64,000 nt of DNA from contig NZ_WJIB01000022.1 of the NCBI RefSeq assembly GCF_019400745.1, positions 1 to 64,000 on the forward strand. The letters run 5' to 3'. Position numbers and translations under genes: made by a program. The notes beneath the pieces were generated by a model. It was given only the letters and a program-made list of their open reading frames with translations, did no database searches and was not told the origin of the DNA. Each line of letters begins with the position of its first letter. The stretch's first letter is position 1. The DNA is from Cohnella sp. CFH 77786. Lineage in GTDB: Bacteria; Bacillota; Bacilli; Paenibacillales; Paenibacillaceae. This document shows positions 35,473-43,578 of this stretch, piece by piece.

Positions 35473-36602
35473 CTCGTACTGTTCTCGACCGGAAACCATC
35501 CGGGCGTATTCATGATCGCTTGCCACAAAGGGTCCGGGATGACCAGCTTCTTCTGGTCTTGCGGATGGAGCGAGGTGAGAATGTCCGTATCGTTGCCTCC
35601 CGCGATTTTGCCGACCCAATCCGGGTCCATGATCAGCTCGCGGCCGAGGGCGATCAGCGGCACGCCCGATTTCAAGGCCTTCAGCGCATCGTCCGGCGTG
35701 CGGATCGAGCCGACGCCGATGACGGGCTTACGCGCCCCTGCCCGCTGCATGATCCATTGCATCCGCGTGCCGCTTCCATCCGGTTCCGTCCTCGGAACGG
35801 ACCAGAAGTCCAAGAGCGACACGTGAAGGTAATCGATCGGCTGCTCCGTCAAAGCGTCTACGAGCCGCATCGTGTCGGCCATCGTGATGCCCGGGGTTTC
35901 CGCTTCTTCCGGGGAAAACCGGTAGCCCACCAGAAATGGCTTGGCGGCGTACTCGGTCGCCACGCGAACGACCTCCTCCACGACGGCGAGCGGAAACGCC
36001 ATCCGGTCCTCCGCGTCTCCTCCCCAGCGGTCGTCGCGCCGGTTCGAATGGGGAGAGAAGAATTGCTGGAGCAAATATCCGTTAGCTCCGTGGATTTCGA
36101 CGCCGTCGAACCCGGCTTCGATCGCGCGGCGGGTCGCTTCTCCGAAATCCCGCACGATCCCGTCGATTTCATCGTCCGCCAATGCCCGAGGTACCGCGGA
36201 GCCGGGTTCCACCGCCGGGACCGCGCTCGCGCTCACGACATCTCCCCCCGGCACGAGTTCAGGCGGGCAACTGCGGCCGCCATGGAAAATTTGCAGCACC
36301 GCCTTGGCTCCCCGATCCCGAATGGCCGAAGCCAGCCGGCGCAAACCCGGCACGAGCTCGTCCCGGTCCGCTCCGATCTCCCCGCGGAAGCCTTTGCCGC
36401 TCGCGGAGACATAGGCGCAAGCCGTGATTACCATGGAGACGCCGCTCGACCTTCGCGCGTAATAGTTCACTTCGGCATCGGAGACGGATCCGTCCTCATG
36501 GGAAGCGAAGTTCGTCATCGGGGCCATGACGATACGGTTTTTCAAATGAGTGCCGATGGGGAAAACGAATGACTCGAACAAGGGGGCGTATTTGGGATTC
36601 AC
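35466..36602 (-). CDS. NADH:flavin oxidoreductase, Old Yellow Enzyme family (378 aa)
   Basis: An FMN-dependent ene-reductase-type TIM barrel. N-terminal IVMAPMTNFASHEDG, LQIFHGGRSCPPEL, the active-site pair in FDGVEIHGANGYLLQQFFSP, and the phosphate-binding LIALGRELIMDP are typical. The frame is open 102 bp upstream, but the GTG at 36602 with GGAGG 12 nt before it begins the conserved region. It is a single-gene unit inserted between spoIIE and yabR. Physiological substrate unknown. Confidence 0.9.
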   Translation of the reverse strand: MNPKYAPLFESFVFPIGTHLKNRIVMAPMTNFASHEDGSVSDAEVNYYARRSSGVSMVITACAYVSASGKGFRGEIGADRDELVPGLRRLASAIRDRGAKAVLQIFHGGRSCPPELVPGGDVVSASAVPAVEPGSAVPRALADDEIDGIVRDFGEATRRAIEAGFDGVEIHGANGYLLQQFFSPHSNRRDDRWGGDAEDRMAFPLAVVEEVVRVATEYAAKPFLVGYRFSPEEAETPGITMADTMRLVDALTEQPIDYLHVSLLDFWSVPRTEPDGSGTRMQWIMQRAGARKPVIGVGSIRTPDDALKALKSGVPLIALGRELIMDPDWVGKIAGGNDTDILTSLHPQDQKKLVIPDPLWQAIMNTPGWFPVENSTRA

Positions 36603-36723
36603 CGAAACGCTGCACCTCCAATTCAACCGACGGCCTCGGATGGAATTAAGATGTCTGAAAGCGGGAAGCCTTATTCCCCTCCGGACGGCCCCGAAAGTGC
36701 TCAATAATACCTACAGCACACCT

Positions 36724-37095
36724 AAGGATTTCGCAAAAATAACGTCTCCGGAAGTCACTACGGCGCTCGTAGTCGGGGATTTCGCAGAAATAACGTCTCC
36801 GGAAGTCACTACAGCGCTCCGAGTCTGGGATTTCGCAGAAATAACGTCTCCGGAAGTCACTACAGCGCTCGCAGTCGGGGATTTCGCAAAAATAACGTCT
36901 CCGGAAGTCACTACAGCGCTCGTAGTCGGGGATTTCGCAAAAATAACGTCTCCGGAAGTCACTACAGCGCTCGTAGTCGGGGATTTCGCAGAAATAATGT
37001 CTCGAGAAGTCACTACAGCGCCCGTAGTCGAGGATTTCGCAGAAATAACGTCTCCGGAAGTCACTACAGCGTTCGTATTCGGGGATTTCGCAGCA
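36724..37095. repeat. Tandem array of 7 units of exactly 51 bp (family 4)
   Basis: GTCTCCGGAAGTCACTAC or a near copy recurs at 36744, 36795, 36846, 36897, 36948, 36999 and 37050, every spacing 51 bp. Units contain ACTAC-N7-GTAGT, a short stem-loop, centred on AGCGCT. Open frames exist on both strands with a 17-residue period but have no ribosome-binding site and no family resemblance. The interval 36603-36723 upstream of the oxidoreductase presumably holds its promoter, which I could not define; 37096-37209 shows nothing. Confidence 0.95.
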
Positions 37096-37209
37096 AGACG
37101 AGCAAAACAAGAACGGGAGCGCCAATACCGAAAACGGCTCCTCTCTCGCTTCCCCAAAACCACTCTCTGGAATCATATTAATTTCTAAGCACCATTACCC
37201 CCGAATGTC

Positions 37210-37234
37210 AAAAAACCGGACCTCCCGGTCCGGC
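37210..37234 (-). terminator. Intrinsic terminator after yabR
   Basis: Minus strand CCGGACC-GGGA-GGTCCGG followed by TTTTTT, about 15 bp past the yabR stop. Confidence 0.9.
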
Positions 37235-37248
37235 CTTCAGAACGTATA

Positions 37249-37686
37249 TTACGAACGGCGCCCGCCTCGGCCGCCCCTTTTGGATTCGGTGCTTTTCTTC
37301 AAGGAGGAAATGCGCTCTTCGCTGTCTTTGAGGAACCGGCTGACCTTATCCTCGAAAGAGGCGCGCCCTCCCCCGCCTCCGCCCTTGAAAGGCCTGCCGC
37401 CGCGATCGCCGCGCGGTCCTCTCGGGTACGGTTGCTGTTGTTCAGGCGGTTTATCTACAGCCTGCCGAATGGACAATCCGATTTTGCCGTTCGGGTCAAC
37501 GTTGATGACTTTGACCGTTACCACGTCATTCACTTTCAAATGCTCGTGGATGTCCTTCACATAGCTGTCGGCAACCTCGGAAATGTGAACGAGCCCCGTG
37601 ACGCCGCCCGAAAGATCCACAAAAGCTCCGAAATGCGTGATGCCGGTCACTTTGCCCTCCATTTTGGTGCCCACTTCGATGGCCAT
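37249..37686 (-). CDS. yabR: S1-domain RNA-binding protein, YabR-like (145 aa)
   Basis: One S1 domain (residues 1-75) with KVTGITHFGAFVDLSGG, GLVHISEVAD and IGLSIRQA. A basic Gly/Arg-rich tail follows (about 85-145, including GGGGGGRASFEDK). The domain binds RNA; the cellular role of this small S1 protein is not settled. The ATG at 37686 gives the family-typical start AIEVGTKMEGKV; GGGAGG lies 13 nt upstream, which is long. It follows divIC, as in B. subtilis. Confidence 0.92.
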   Translation of the reverse strand: MAIEVGTKMEGKVTGITHFGAFVDLSGGVTGLVHISEVADSYVKDIHEHLKVNDVVTVKVINVDPNGKIGLSIRQAVDKPPEQQQPYPRGPRGDRGGRPFKGGGGGGRASFEDKVSRFLKDSEERISSLKKSTESKRGGRGGRRS

Positions 37687-37813
37687 AAAAACCGATGTTC
37701 CTCCCTGAACTGAGTGTGACCGAACCGCAGAAGTCCGGCTATGCCGATTATAACCGACAGCGGAAAGCAAGGTCAACCGGCGGATGCCCCGTCCTGCTTG
37801 GCGGCATTCGATT

Positions 37814-38134
37814 TTAAGGTGCGGATTTCTCGATTTGGATCGGCTGTTCGCCCGGCAATCCCATGCCTTGTTCCTTGCGCGCGATTTGCCCGATGTATTC
37901 CGGATCGTTCAGCCGGATCGTCTCTTGCTTCAGCGCTTCGCTCTTCGCGAGGGCATCGGACAGCTTCTTGCCGGTTTCCTGCAGCTGCGCGCGGCGGTCG
38001 CTCATCTGTCCGTACTGGCCTACCAGGATGTAAGCGGCCCAGCTCATGAACAGAACCATGACGACCATAAGCAGCTTCAATCTTCTGCGCGCGCCGATCG
38101 CGGAAGGTGTTGCCGCCGCCTGTCGGCTGGACAT
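37814..38134 (-). CDS. divIC: Septum formation initiator DivIC (106 aa)
   Basis: A bitopic division protein that forms a complex with FtsL and DivIB at the septum. A basic cytoplasmic tail (1-19), one transmembrane helix (about 20-40, KLLMVVMVLFMSWAAYIL), then an extracellular coiled coil and the conserved NDPEYIGQIARKEQGM. AAAGGAG lies 9 nt before the ATG. A promoter is seen at 38211. Confidence 0.92.
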   Translation of the reverse strand: MSSRQAAATPSAIGARRRLKLLMVVMVLFMSWAAYILVGQYGQMSDRRAQLQETGKKLSDALAKSEALKQETIRLNDPEYIGQIARKEQGMGLPGEQPIQIEKSAP

Positions 38135-38207
38135 GTCCGATGCTCCTTTCCTAGCGTTTGCGCTTCTCCCAGACGTGCCGAATTATGGACAAAGTCTGCG
38201 GGACGCG

Positions 38208-38220
38208 ATCATTATAGCAT
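38208..38220 (-). promoter_or_regulatory. Extended -10 promoter of divIC
   Basis: ATGCTATAAT on the minus strand (TATAAT at 38211-38216 with TG upstream), about 80 bp before the divIC start, in the 170-bp gap after yabQ. The -35 is poor. Confidence 0.55.
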
Positions 38221-38304
38221 ATTTCGGGACGATAATAATATAATTCTTCCGATTCAATTCCGATCCTCTATCCGCTTCGAACGGTGTCGAAACGAAAGGA
38301 AACG

Positions 38305-38895
38305 TTACTTCTTCCGAAACAGCTCCCAAGCCGCCTTGATTTTCGCTCTCCAGCGCCCGAACGATTCGGTCCAAGCCCTGACCCGCCGGCGGACCGGAAG
38401 AAGCTTTCCCCAAGCGTATCGAGCCGCGGGCCGGAGCGGGAGGAGAAGGATCTTCGCTGTCCACAGCAAGAGAGCCGCAACGATCACGAATGCGATATCG
38501 AGCACCCGGGCAAGCAGACGCACGATCCACATGGATGGATTGACCAGCAGCAGGCGGAACATATTCCACAGCCATGCCGCTAGCCCTATGATCAGCGAGA
38601 TCAGGCGGTGGGCCGCCTTCACGACGCGAGGGCTGAGCAAGCCGAAATAGCCGGTGACTCCGATCCCAAGTCCCAGGAACACATAGAGCCTGACTTCACC
38701 GTGATTGTGACGGAGCAGAACGCCGAAAACGCCCAGCGTCGCCGCAGCCCAATAGACGACGTCCATAACGGGGAGCAGCCAGCGGGGAATCCGGAAACGG
38801 TACGCGATGACGCGGTAGAGATCGAAAACGAAGCCCATCGAAGCTCCGCATAAAACCATCCAACCGATCGTCGTCCATTGGGACGCCGCGTTCAC
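38305..38895 (-). CDS. yabQ: Spore cortex biosynthesis protein YabQ (196 aa)
   Basis: A membrane protein needed for cortex formation, located in the outer forespore membrane in B. subtilis. About four to five hydrophobic segments span residues 8-145: SMGFVFDLYRVIAYRF, the YVFLGLGIGVTGYFGLLSP region and others. A basic C-terminal tail follows. The start is GTG at 38895, overlapping the yabP stop as GTGA. The ribosome-binding site is weak, which fits translational coupling to yabP. Confidence 0.9.
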   Translation of the reverse strand: MNAASQWTTIGWMVLCGASMGFVFDLYRVIAYRFRIPRWLLPVMDVVYWAAATLGVFGVLLRHNHGEVRLYVFLGLGIGVTGYFGLLSPRVVKAAHRLISLIIGLAAWLWNMFRLLLVNPSMWIVRLLARVLDIAFVIVAALLLWTAKILLLPLRPAARYAWGKLLPVRRRVRAWTESFGRWRAKIKAAWELFRKK

Positions 38896-39173
38896 TTGAA
38901 CAACTTCCCGAACAAGCCCTTCGATTTGCCCGTCCCGGCGCCGTCCAGGTAGACGAGGGAATGTACCGTCCCTTCGATGGCGACGAGCCCCTGCTCCAGG
39001 CTCAAGTTTTTCATGTGCAGATTTTGTCCCCGCACGGCGAGGAATCCGCACTCCGTAACGAGTAGGAATTCTTCGCTGTCAAAGCTCTCGACGTTGCCGA
39101 CGCCGGTAATCTCGAGCGTCTTGCGGTTGAGCATGCGGATTTCCTGATGCTTCGCGCCTTTGCCGTGTTCCAT
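38892..39173 (-). CDS. yabP: Sporulation protein YabP (93 aa)
   Basis: A small soluble spore-formation protein in an operon with yabQ. The core MLNRKTLEITGVGNVESFDSEE-type region (ITGVGNVESFDSEEFLL) and LAVRGQNLHMKNLSLEQG are diagnostic. GGGAGG lies 9 nt before the ATG. A sigma-E-like promoter precedes it, consistent with mother-cell expression in B. subtilis. Confidence 0.95.
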   Translation of the reverse strand: MEHGKGAKHQEIRMLNRKTLEITGVGNVESFDSEEFLLVTECGFLAVRGQNLHMKNLSLEQGLVAIEGTVHSLVYLDGAGTGKSKGLFGKLFK

Positions 39174-39198
39174 GGCCCGTCCCCTCCCTTATGCCACT

Positions 39199-39226
39199 AG
39201 CATATGGGGGGACGATTTCGTTTAGA
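39199..39226 (-). promoter_or_regulatory. Possible sigma-E promoter of yabPQ
   Basis: Minus strand TCTAAAC (39220-39226), a 13-bp spacer, then CATATGCT (39199-39206). This approximates the sigma-E -10 pattern CATAcaaT and spacing; the -35 match is weaker. It lies 26 bp upstream of the yabP start. Confidence 0.5.
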
Positions 39227-39239
39227 ACCGGGCTTGGAC

Positions 39240-39986
39240 TTATTGGACGTGCAGCCTGGACAGGAACGCTCTCGTCCGTTCGTTGCCGGATTCGCGCAGC
39301 ACCTCGGCCGGCGTTCCTCGTTCCACGATGCGGCCGTTGTCCATTAAAACCACCGTATCGGCCACTTCCTCGGCGAACTTCATTTCGTGCGTGACCACGA
39401 CCATCGTGCGGCCTTCCGCGGCCAGCGCCCGCATGACCTTCAGCACTTCTCCGACGAGCTCGGGATCCAGAGCCGAAGTCGGCTCGTCGAACAGCAGCAG
39501 GTCCGGATCCATGGCGATCGCGCGGGCGATGCCGATCCGCTGCTGCTGACCGCCGGAGAGCTGGTGGGGATACAAGTCGGCCTTGTCCGCAAGCCCCACC
39601 TTCCCGAGCAGCTCGAACGCCCGTTCGCGGGCTTGCTGCTTGCTTGTTTTCCGGACGGTGATGAGACCTTCCATGATATTCTCCGCCGCGGTCCGGTGCG
39701 GGAACAGGTTGTAGCTTTGGAACACCATTCCCGTGCGCTGGCGCAGGGCGAGAATGTCCGCCTTCCTCTGCTTCCTGCCCGGCGCGAAAGCAAGCTCGAG
39801 GTCCCCGACCGCGACCGAACCTTCCGTCGGGGTTTCGAGCAGATTGATGCACCGCAGCAGCGTCGTCTTGCCCGAGCCGGATGGTCCGATCATCACCAGA
39901 ACCTTGCCTTTCTCGAGGCGGAGATCGATTCCGTCCAGCACGGCGGCGCTGCCGAACGATTTGCGAAGTTGGGATACGGTTAGCAT
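39240..39986 (-). CDS. tcyC: Cystine/polar amino acid ABC importer, ATP-binding subunit (248 aa)
   Basis: The ATPase of an amino-acid importer. Walker A is GPSGSGKTTLLR, the signature is QLSGGQQQRIGIARA, Walker B is LLLFDEPTSALDPE, and the H-loop is VTHEMKFAEEVAD. It is the last gene of the set tcyA-tcyB-tcyC, with a 13-bp gap after the permease. The cystine assignment rests on similarity of the binding protein and on the CymR-like operator, so the symbol is provisional. No terminator is evident before yabP. Confidence 0.85.
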   Translation of the reverse strand: MLTVSQLRKSFGSAAVLDGIDLRLEKGKVLVMIGPSGSGKTTLLRCINLLETPTEGSVAVGDLELAFAPGRKQRKADILALRQRTGMVFQSYNLFPHRTAAENIMEGLITVRKTSKQQARERAFELLGKVGLADKADLYPHQLSGGQQQRIGIARAIAMDPDLLLFDEPTSALDPELVGEVLKVMRALAAEGRTMVVVTHEMKFAEEVADTVVLMDNGRIVERGTPAEVLRESGNERTRAFLSRLHVQ

Positions 39987-39999
39987 GCCGGCAGCCCTC

Positions 40000-40668
40000 C
40001 TAACGGGTATGATAGCGGTCGAAATGTTTCTCCAAACGGGCTTGGCCGAAAGAGAGGAACGAACAGATCAGCAGATAAATCAAAGCGACTTCCACGTAAA
40101 GCACCAGCGGCTCGTAGGTAGTGGCCACGATTTGCTGGGATCTCTGGAACATTTCAGGCACGGTAACCGTAAAGGCGAGCGAAGTGTCCTTCACGAGACT
40201 GATGAACGAGCTGGCGAGCGTCGGCGTCGCCACGCGCGCCGCCTGCGGCAGCACCGTGCGCCGGAGCGCTTGCCATCGGGTCATGCCGAGCGCATAGCTC
40301 GCCTCCCATTGTCCCTTGTGGATCGACAGAATCGCCGCCCGCACCGTCTCCGAGCCGTATGCCCCGACGCTGACCGTAAAGCCGATGATGGCCGCGGGGA
40401 AAGGATCGATCACGATGCCGACTCTGGGAAGTCCGAAGAAAATGATGAACAGTTGAACGAGCAAGGGCGTCCCCCGGATCACCCATACGTAGAACTGGGC
40501 GGCCAGAGCAAGGGGCTTCGGTCCGTACAGCCGGATGATCGCCGTCAGGACAGCCACAAGAAGACCCAGCACGAACGAAATCAAAGCAAGCGGAATGGTA
40601 AAAGCTACCCCTGCTTTGAGCAGGGGTAGCAGCGAATCCAAGGCGATGTTCCATTGACGTTCGGTCAT
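40000..40668 (-). CDS. tcyB: Cystine/polar amino acid ABC importer, permease (222 aa)
   Basis: A membrane subunit of the HisM type with about five transmembrane helices. The N-terminal signature is YVWVIRGTPLLVQLFIIF, and the EAA-type loop that contacts the ATPase is EASYALGMTRWQALRRTVLP. The SLVKDTSLAF segment is shared by cystine and glutamine permeases. It lies between the binding protein (12-bp gap) and the ATPase. Confidence 0.87.
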   Translation of the reverse strand: MTERQWNIALDSLLPLLKAGVAFTIPLALISFVLGLLVAVLTAIIRLYGPKPLALAAQFYVWVIRGTPLLVQLFIIFFGLPRVGIVIDPFPAAIIGFTVSVGAYGSETVRAAILSIHKGQWEASYALGMTRWQALRRTVLPQAARVATPTLASSFISLVKDTSLAFTVTVPEMFQRSQQIVATTYEPLVLYVEVALIYLLICSFLSFGQARLEKHFDRYHTR

Positions 40669-40680
40669 GAGGATCGTCCT

Positions 40681-41535
40681 TTACTTGGACACGTCGGCGC
40701 CGAAATATTTCTCGGAAATGCGCAGGTACGTTCCGTCCTTCTTGATATCGTCAAGGGCCTTGTTGACGGCTTCGACGAGCTCGGGATTGCCTTTGTTGAA
40801 CAGGAACCCGCTCTGGGAAGCGTCGGACGTCTCGTCGACGACCTTGATCGGAGCGTCTGGCTGCTGCTTCTTGAAATCCAGGAAAGACAGGCCGTCGTTA
40901 ACGGTGGCGTCGATCCGCTTGGACAGCAGCAATTCGATCGCTTGGTTGAAGCCTTCGGTTTGCACGATTTCCGCGCCGTTCGCTTTGGCGATGTCGGTCA
41001 GGTTGCTGGTCAGCGATTGGCCGGCTTTTTTGCCTTTCAGGTCGGACAGCTTCTTGATCTCGTTATTGTCCTGGTGCACGATAAGCACGGCTTTGGACAC
41101 GATGTACGGGTTGGAGAAATCGTACTTTTTCTTGCGGTCGTCGCGGATCGACACTTCGTTCGCCACGACGTCGAAACGCTTGGCGTCCAAGCCGGCGAAC
41201 ATGCCGTCCCACTTCGTTTCGATGAACTCGGCTTTCACGCCTAGGCGTTTGGCGACTTCTTCGGCCAGCTCCACGTCGAAGCCGGTCAGCTTGCCGTCCT
41301 TGTCGTGGAACGTGAACGGGGCGTACGTGCCTTCGGTTCCGATGCGGATCGTTCCGTTCGCCTTGATCGTGTCGAGCAGCGACGTCCCTGCCGCGGGAGC
41401 GCTCGCGGATGCGGACGCCGACGGAGAGGCGGAGGGCGAAGCGGCTCCTTGTCCTTCGTTATTTTTCTTGCCGCATGCTGCCAGCAGGACCGTAAACGCG
41501 AGCAGTAACGCAATCGTGACATTCAGCTTTTTCAT
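40681..41535 (-). CDS. tcyA: Cystine-type substrate-binding lipoprotein (284 aa)
   Basis: An extracellular binding protein of the importer. The signal ends in the lipobox LLAAC, followed by a Ser/Ala/Pro linker (SPSASPSASASASAP). The SBP3 domain has IGTEGTYAPFTFHDKDGKLT, GFDVELAEEVAKRLG, and DVVANEVSIRDDRKKKYDF. These segments are close to those of TcyA-type cystine receptors, but histidine/glutamine receptors are related. The ATG at 41535 has AAGGGG 8 nt upstream; an in-frame TTG six codons earlier is less likely. Expression is probably controlled at 41555-41616. Confidence 0.87.
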   Translation of the reverse strand: MKKLNVTIALLLAFTVLLAACGKKNNEGQGAASPSASPSASASASAPAAGTSLLDTIKANGTIRIGTEGTYAPFTFHDKDGKLTGFDVELAEEVAKRLGVKAEFIETKWDGMFAGLDAKRFDVVANEVSIRDDRKKKYDFSNPYIVSKAVLIVHQDNNEIKKLSDLKGKKAGQSLTSNLTDIAKANGAEIVQTEGFNQAIELLLSKRIDATVNDGLSFLDFKKQQPDAPIKVVDETSDASQSGFLFNKGNPELVEAVNKALDDIKKDGTYLRISEKYFGADVSK

Positions 41536-41554
41536 GGTGCAAACCCCTTTCAAG

Positions 41555-41582
41555 TAATTCCGATAGGATTAATGGGAATATA
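41555..41582 (-). promoter_or_regulatory. CymR-like operator of the tcyABC operon
   Basis: Minus strand TATTCC, 13 bp, GGAATTA: an inverted repeat ATTCC-N13-GGAAT. It starts about 5 bp downstream of the -10 box, where a bound repressor would block initiation. The layout matches the cysK site at 14174-14202. Confidence 0.6.
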
Positions 41583-41586
41583 TACG

Positions 41587-41616
41587 ATATTAGCATCCGG
41601 CAGTATCTCCGGTCAA
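41587..41616 (-). promoter_or_regulatory. Sigma-A promoter of tcyABC
   Basis: TTGACC (41611-41616), an 18-bp spacer, TAATAT (41587-41592) on the minus strand, about 50 bp before the tcyA start. Confidence 0.7.
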
Positions 41617-41644
41617 TTCTTTTTTATCTGCAGGGGATTACAGT

Positions 41645-42730
41645 TCAACGCAATCCCGGGTTGATCCGGACGCAAACCGGCTTGCGTGCCGGAATCTCGG
41701 TGCCGGCATAGATCGGCAAGCCCGTCGCCGCATCGACCCGGAACAGCGCGATGTTGTCCGTATCCTGGTTGGCGGCGAGCAGCCAGCGTCCGTCCGGCGT
41801 GATCGCGAAGTTCCGGGGCGTCCTGCCGCGGGTGGAGACATGACCGGCAGGCTGAAGAGCGCCGGATTCCTCGTCTAGACGGAAAACGGCGATGCTGTCA
41901 TGTCCGCGGTTGCTGGCATAGACGAACCGGCCGTCGGGCGATACGGCGATTTCCGCGCACGTATTGCCGCCCTGGAAGTGGCCAGGCAGCGTGGACACCG
42001 TCTCCTGGCGCTCCAGCACGCCCGCTTCCGGATGCAGGAATCGGGTGACGCTGCTGCTCAGCTCGTTTACGAGATAGGCGCTTCGTCCGTCCGGGTGGAA
42101 CGCGAAGTGACGGGGGCCGTCCCCCGGAGAGAGGACCGCGGCGCCGACACCGGTCCAGTCGGTGCCGGATTCGACGTTCTCGTAGACGACGATCCGGTCA
42201 ATCCCCAGATCCGGAACGTATAGAAACCTGCCCCCCAGCGGGTCGAATACCGCGGAGTGCGGATGGGGCTTCTCCTGCCGCTCCGGATTCGGCCCCGAGC
42301 CGGAATGGCGCAAGCGGACCATGGCGTCGCCGGGTTTGCCGCCCGCTTCCAGCGGATACAACGTGACCGAGGAGCCGTTGTAGTTCGCCACGGCGAGCCA
42401 CCGTTCGTCGGGGTCCAGCGAGACGTGGCACGGCCCCGCGCTATGCGTGAGGCGCTCCCAACCGTCCTGGAGCTTGCGGGATTCCTCGTCGATCGGATAG
42501 GCGATCATCCGTCCGCCGGGCTGGCCCTCTGTTTCTTCCGACTCGCTCACCGTGTAGAGCACCGTCCCCGCACGATTAAGCGCAAGAAACGACGGATTGC
42601 TGGTTCCGCCATACTCGGACGTTTTCGCCCACTCCCCGGTTTCCCCGTCCAGCTCGAGCCTCGTGATGCTTACCTCTTCAGGCGGTGCGTAAGCGCCGAT
42701 CCAAATTTCCCACTTCCGGTTTGCCGTCAT
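41645..42730 (-). CDS. Lactonase-family seven-bladed beta-propeller protein (361 aa)
   Basis: Repeated blades with the patterns SNPSFLALNRAGTVLYTV, GPCHVSLDPDERWLAVANY, PHPHSAVFDPLGGRFLYVPD, GPRHFAFHPDGRSAYLVNE and CAEIAVSPDGRFVYASNRG. This is the lactonase (PF10282-type) family that includes the 6-phosphogluconolactonase YkgB. Whether this copy acts on 6-phosphogluconolactone is not shown by context; its neighbours are a cystine importer and rqcP. The ATG at 42730 follows GGGGGT; an upstream in-frame ATG (42808) is less likely. It is one of the accessory genes between yabP and rqcP. Confidence 0.88.
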   Translation of the reverse strand: MTANRKWEIWIGAYAPPEEVSITRLELDGETGEWAKTSEYGGTSNPSFLALNRAGTVLYTVSESEETEGQPGGRMIAYPIDEESRKLQDGWERLTHSAGPCHVSLDPDERWLAVANYNGSSVTLYPLEAGGKPGDAMVRLRHSGSGPNPERQEKPHPHSAVFDPLGGRFLYVPDLGIDRIVVYENVESGTDWTGVGAAVLSPGDGPRHFAFHPDGRSAYLVNELSSSVTRFLHPEAGVLERQETVSTLPGHFQGGNTCAEIAVSPDGRFVYASNRGHDSIAVFRLDEESGALQPAGHVSTRGRTPRNFAITPDGRWLLAANQDTDNIALFRVDAATGLPIYAGTEIPARKPVCVRINPGLR

Positions 42731-42826
42731 GTCATTACCCCCGTTCCTATGCAAAAGGCCGCCTCGTGGGCGGCGCATGGTCGCTTGCATGATTGATGCC
42801 CATTCCATTCTACCAAAATAGCGGCA

Positions 42827-43105
42827 TTACGGAAACGAAGGGCCCTCGTTTTTGCGGAACTCTTCCTTGAGCACCGTATACATGCCTTCGGTGTCTTCCT
42901 TCTTCGCCGACTCCGCAAGCCGCTCGATGCGCACGGTGACGGTGCGCTGGCCGTACTGGATTTCGAGCTCGTCCCCCGGCTTGACGACGCTGCCCGGTTT
43001 GGCCTCCTTACCGTTGAGAAGGACGCGCCCTTGATCGGACACGTCCTTCGCGACGGTGCGGCGCTTGATGAGGCGCGACACCTTCAGGAATTTATCCAGA
43101 CGCAT
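42827..43105 (-). CDS. rqcP: S4-domain RNA-binding protein RqcP/YabO (92 aa)
   Basis: A small ribosome-associated protein. In B. subtilis RqcP (YabO) works with RqcH in adding alanine tails to stalled nascent chains. The S4 motif covers residues 1-50: MRLDKFLKVSRLIKRRTVAK, then GRVLLNGKEAKPGSVVKPGD. It lies 3 bp downstream of hbs, so the two are probably co-transcribed. Confidence 0.93.
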   Translation of the reverse strand: MRLDKFLKVSRLIKRRTVAKDVSDQGRVLLNGKEAKPGSVVKPGDELEIQYGQRTVTVRIERLAESAKKEDTEGMYTVLKEEFRKNEGPSFP

Positions 43106-43108
43106 GAA

Positions 43109-43384
43109 TTACTTGACAGCGTCCTTCAGTTTGTTGCCGGCTTTGAATGCCGGAACTTTGGAAGCCGGGATGGTGATGGATTTGCCGGTTTGCGGGTTGC
43201 GGCCTACGCGGCCGGAACGGGAGCGGGTTTCGAAAGTGCCGAAGCCGATCAGCTGGACTTTGTCGCCTTTGGCCAGAGCGCTCTCTACTTCGCCCAGGAA
43301 GCCGTTGAGCACGGACTCTACGTCTTTCTTCGTCAAACCGGTTTTGCTTGCGATGTTGTTGATCAGGTCGGTTTTGTTCGCCAT
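43109..43384 (-). CDS. hbs: DNA-binding protein HU (91 aa)
   Basis: The nucleoid-associated HU protein. MANKTDLINNIASKTGLTKK begins the helical base. The beta-arm carries GRNPQTGKSITIPASKVPAF, with the proline that intercalates into DNA. The ATG at 43384 has GGGAGG 10 nt upstream; six extra codons upstream are open but unsupported. Its position between mazG and rqcP differs from B. subtilis. The 43385-43578 stretch contains a perfect palindrome AGAATA-C-TATTCT, perhaps part of its promoter. Confidence 0.97.
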   Translation of the reverse strand: MANKTDLINNIASKTGLTKKDVESVLNGFLGEVESALAKGDKVQLIGFGTFETRSRSGRVGRNPQTGKSITIPASKVPAFKAGNKLKDAVK

Positions 43385-43578
43385 TGCTAAAATTCCTCCC
43401 AATATCGTTGATTATTTCGCCGTCCCGTCTATAACGGGGATTCAGCGTTTGTTGGATGAAGCACGAAGAATACTATTCTGCTCTTTGTTAAAAAAATCCT
43501 GCCGGCCGTGCAAAATTTTTCTCGAAAAAAGCAGAATACGCCGGAACGGTGCCGAATTCGGGACTTCGGAACCAATAT

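Noticed and set aside
36550..37188. A 212-codon plus-strand frame and 150-176-codon minus-strand frames over the family 4 array
   Set aside because: They are read-through of exact 51-bp repeats with no start signal or family resemblance, and one overlaps the real oxidoreductase start.
37096..37260. tRNA gene near yabR, as expected from the B. subtilis neighbourhood
   Set aside because: No cloverleaf or T-loop sequence is present; only the yabR terminator is found.
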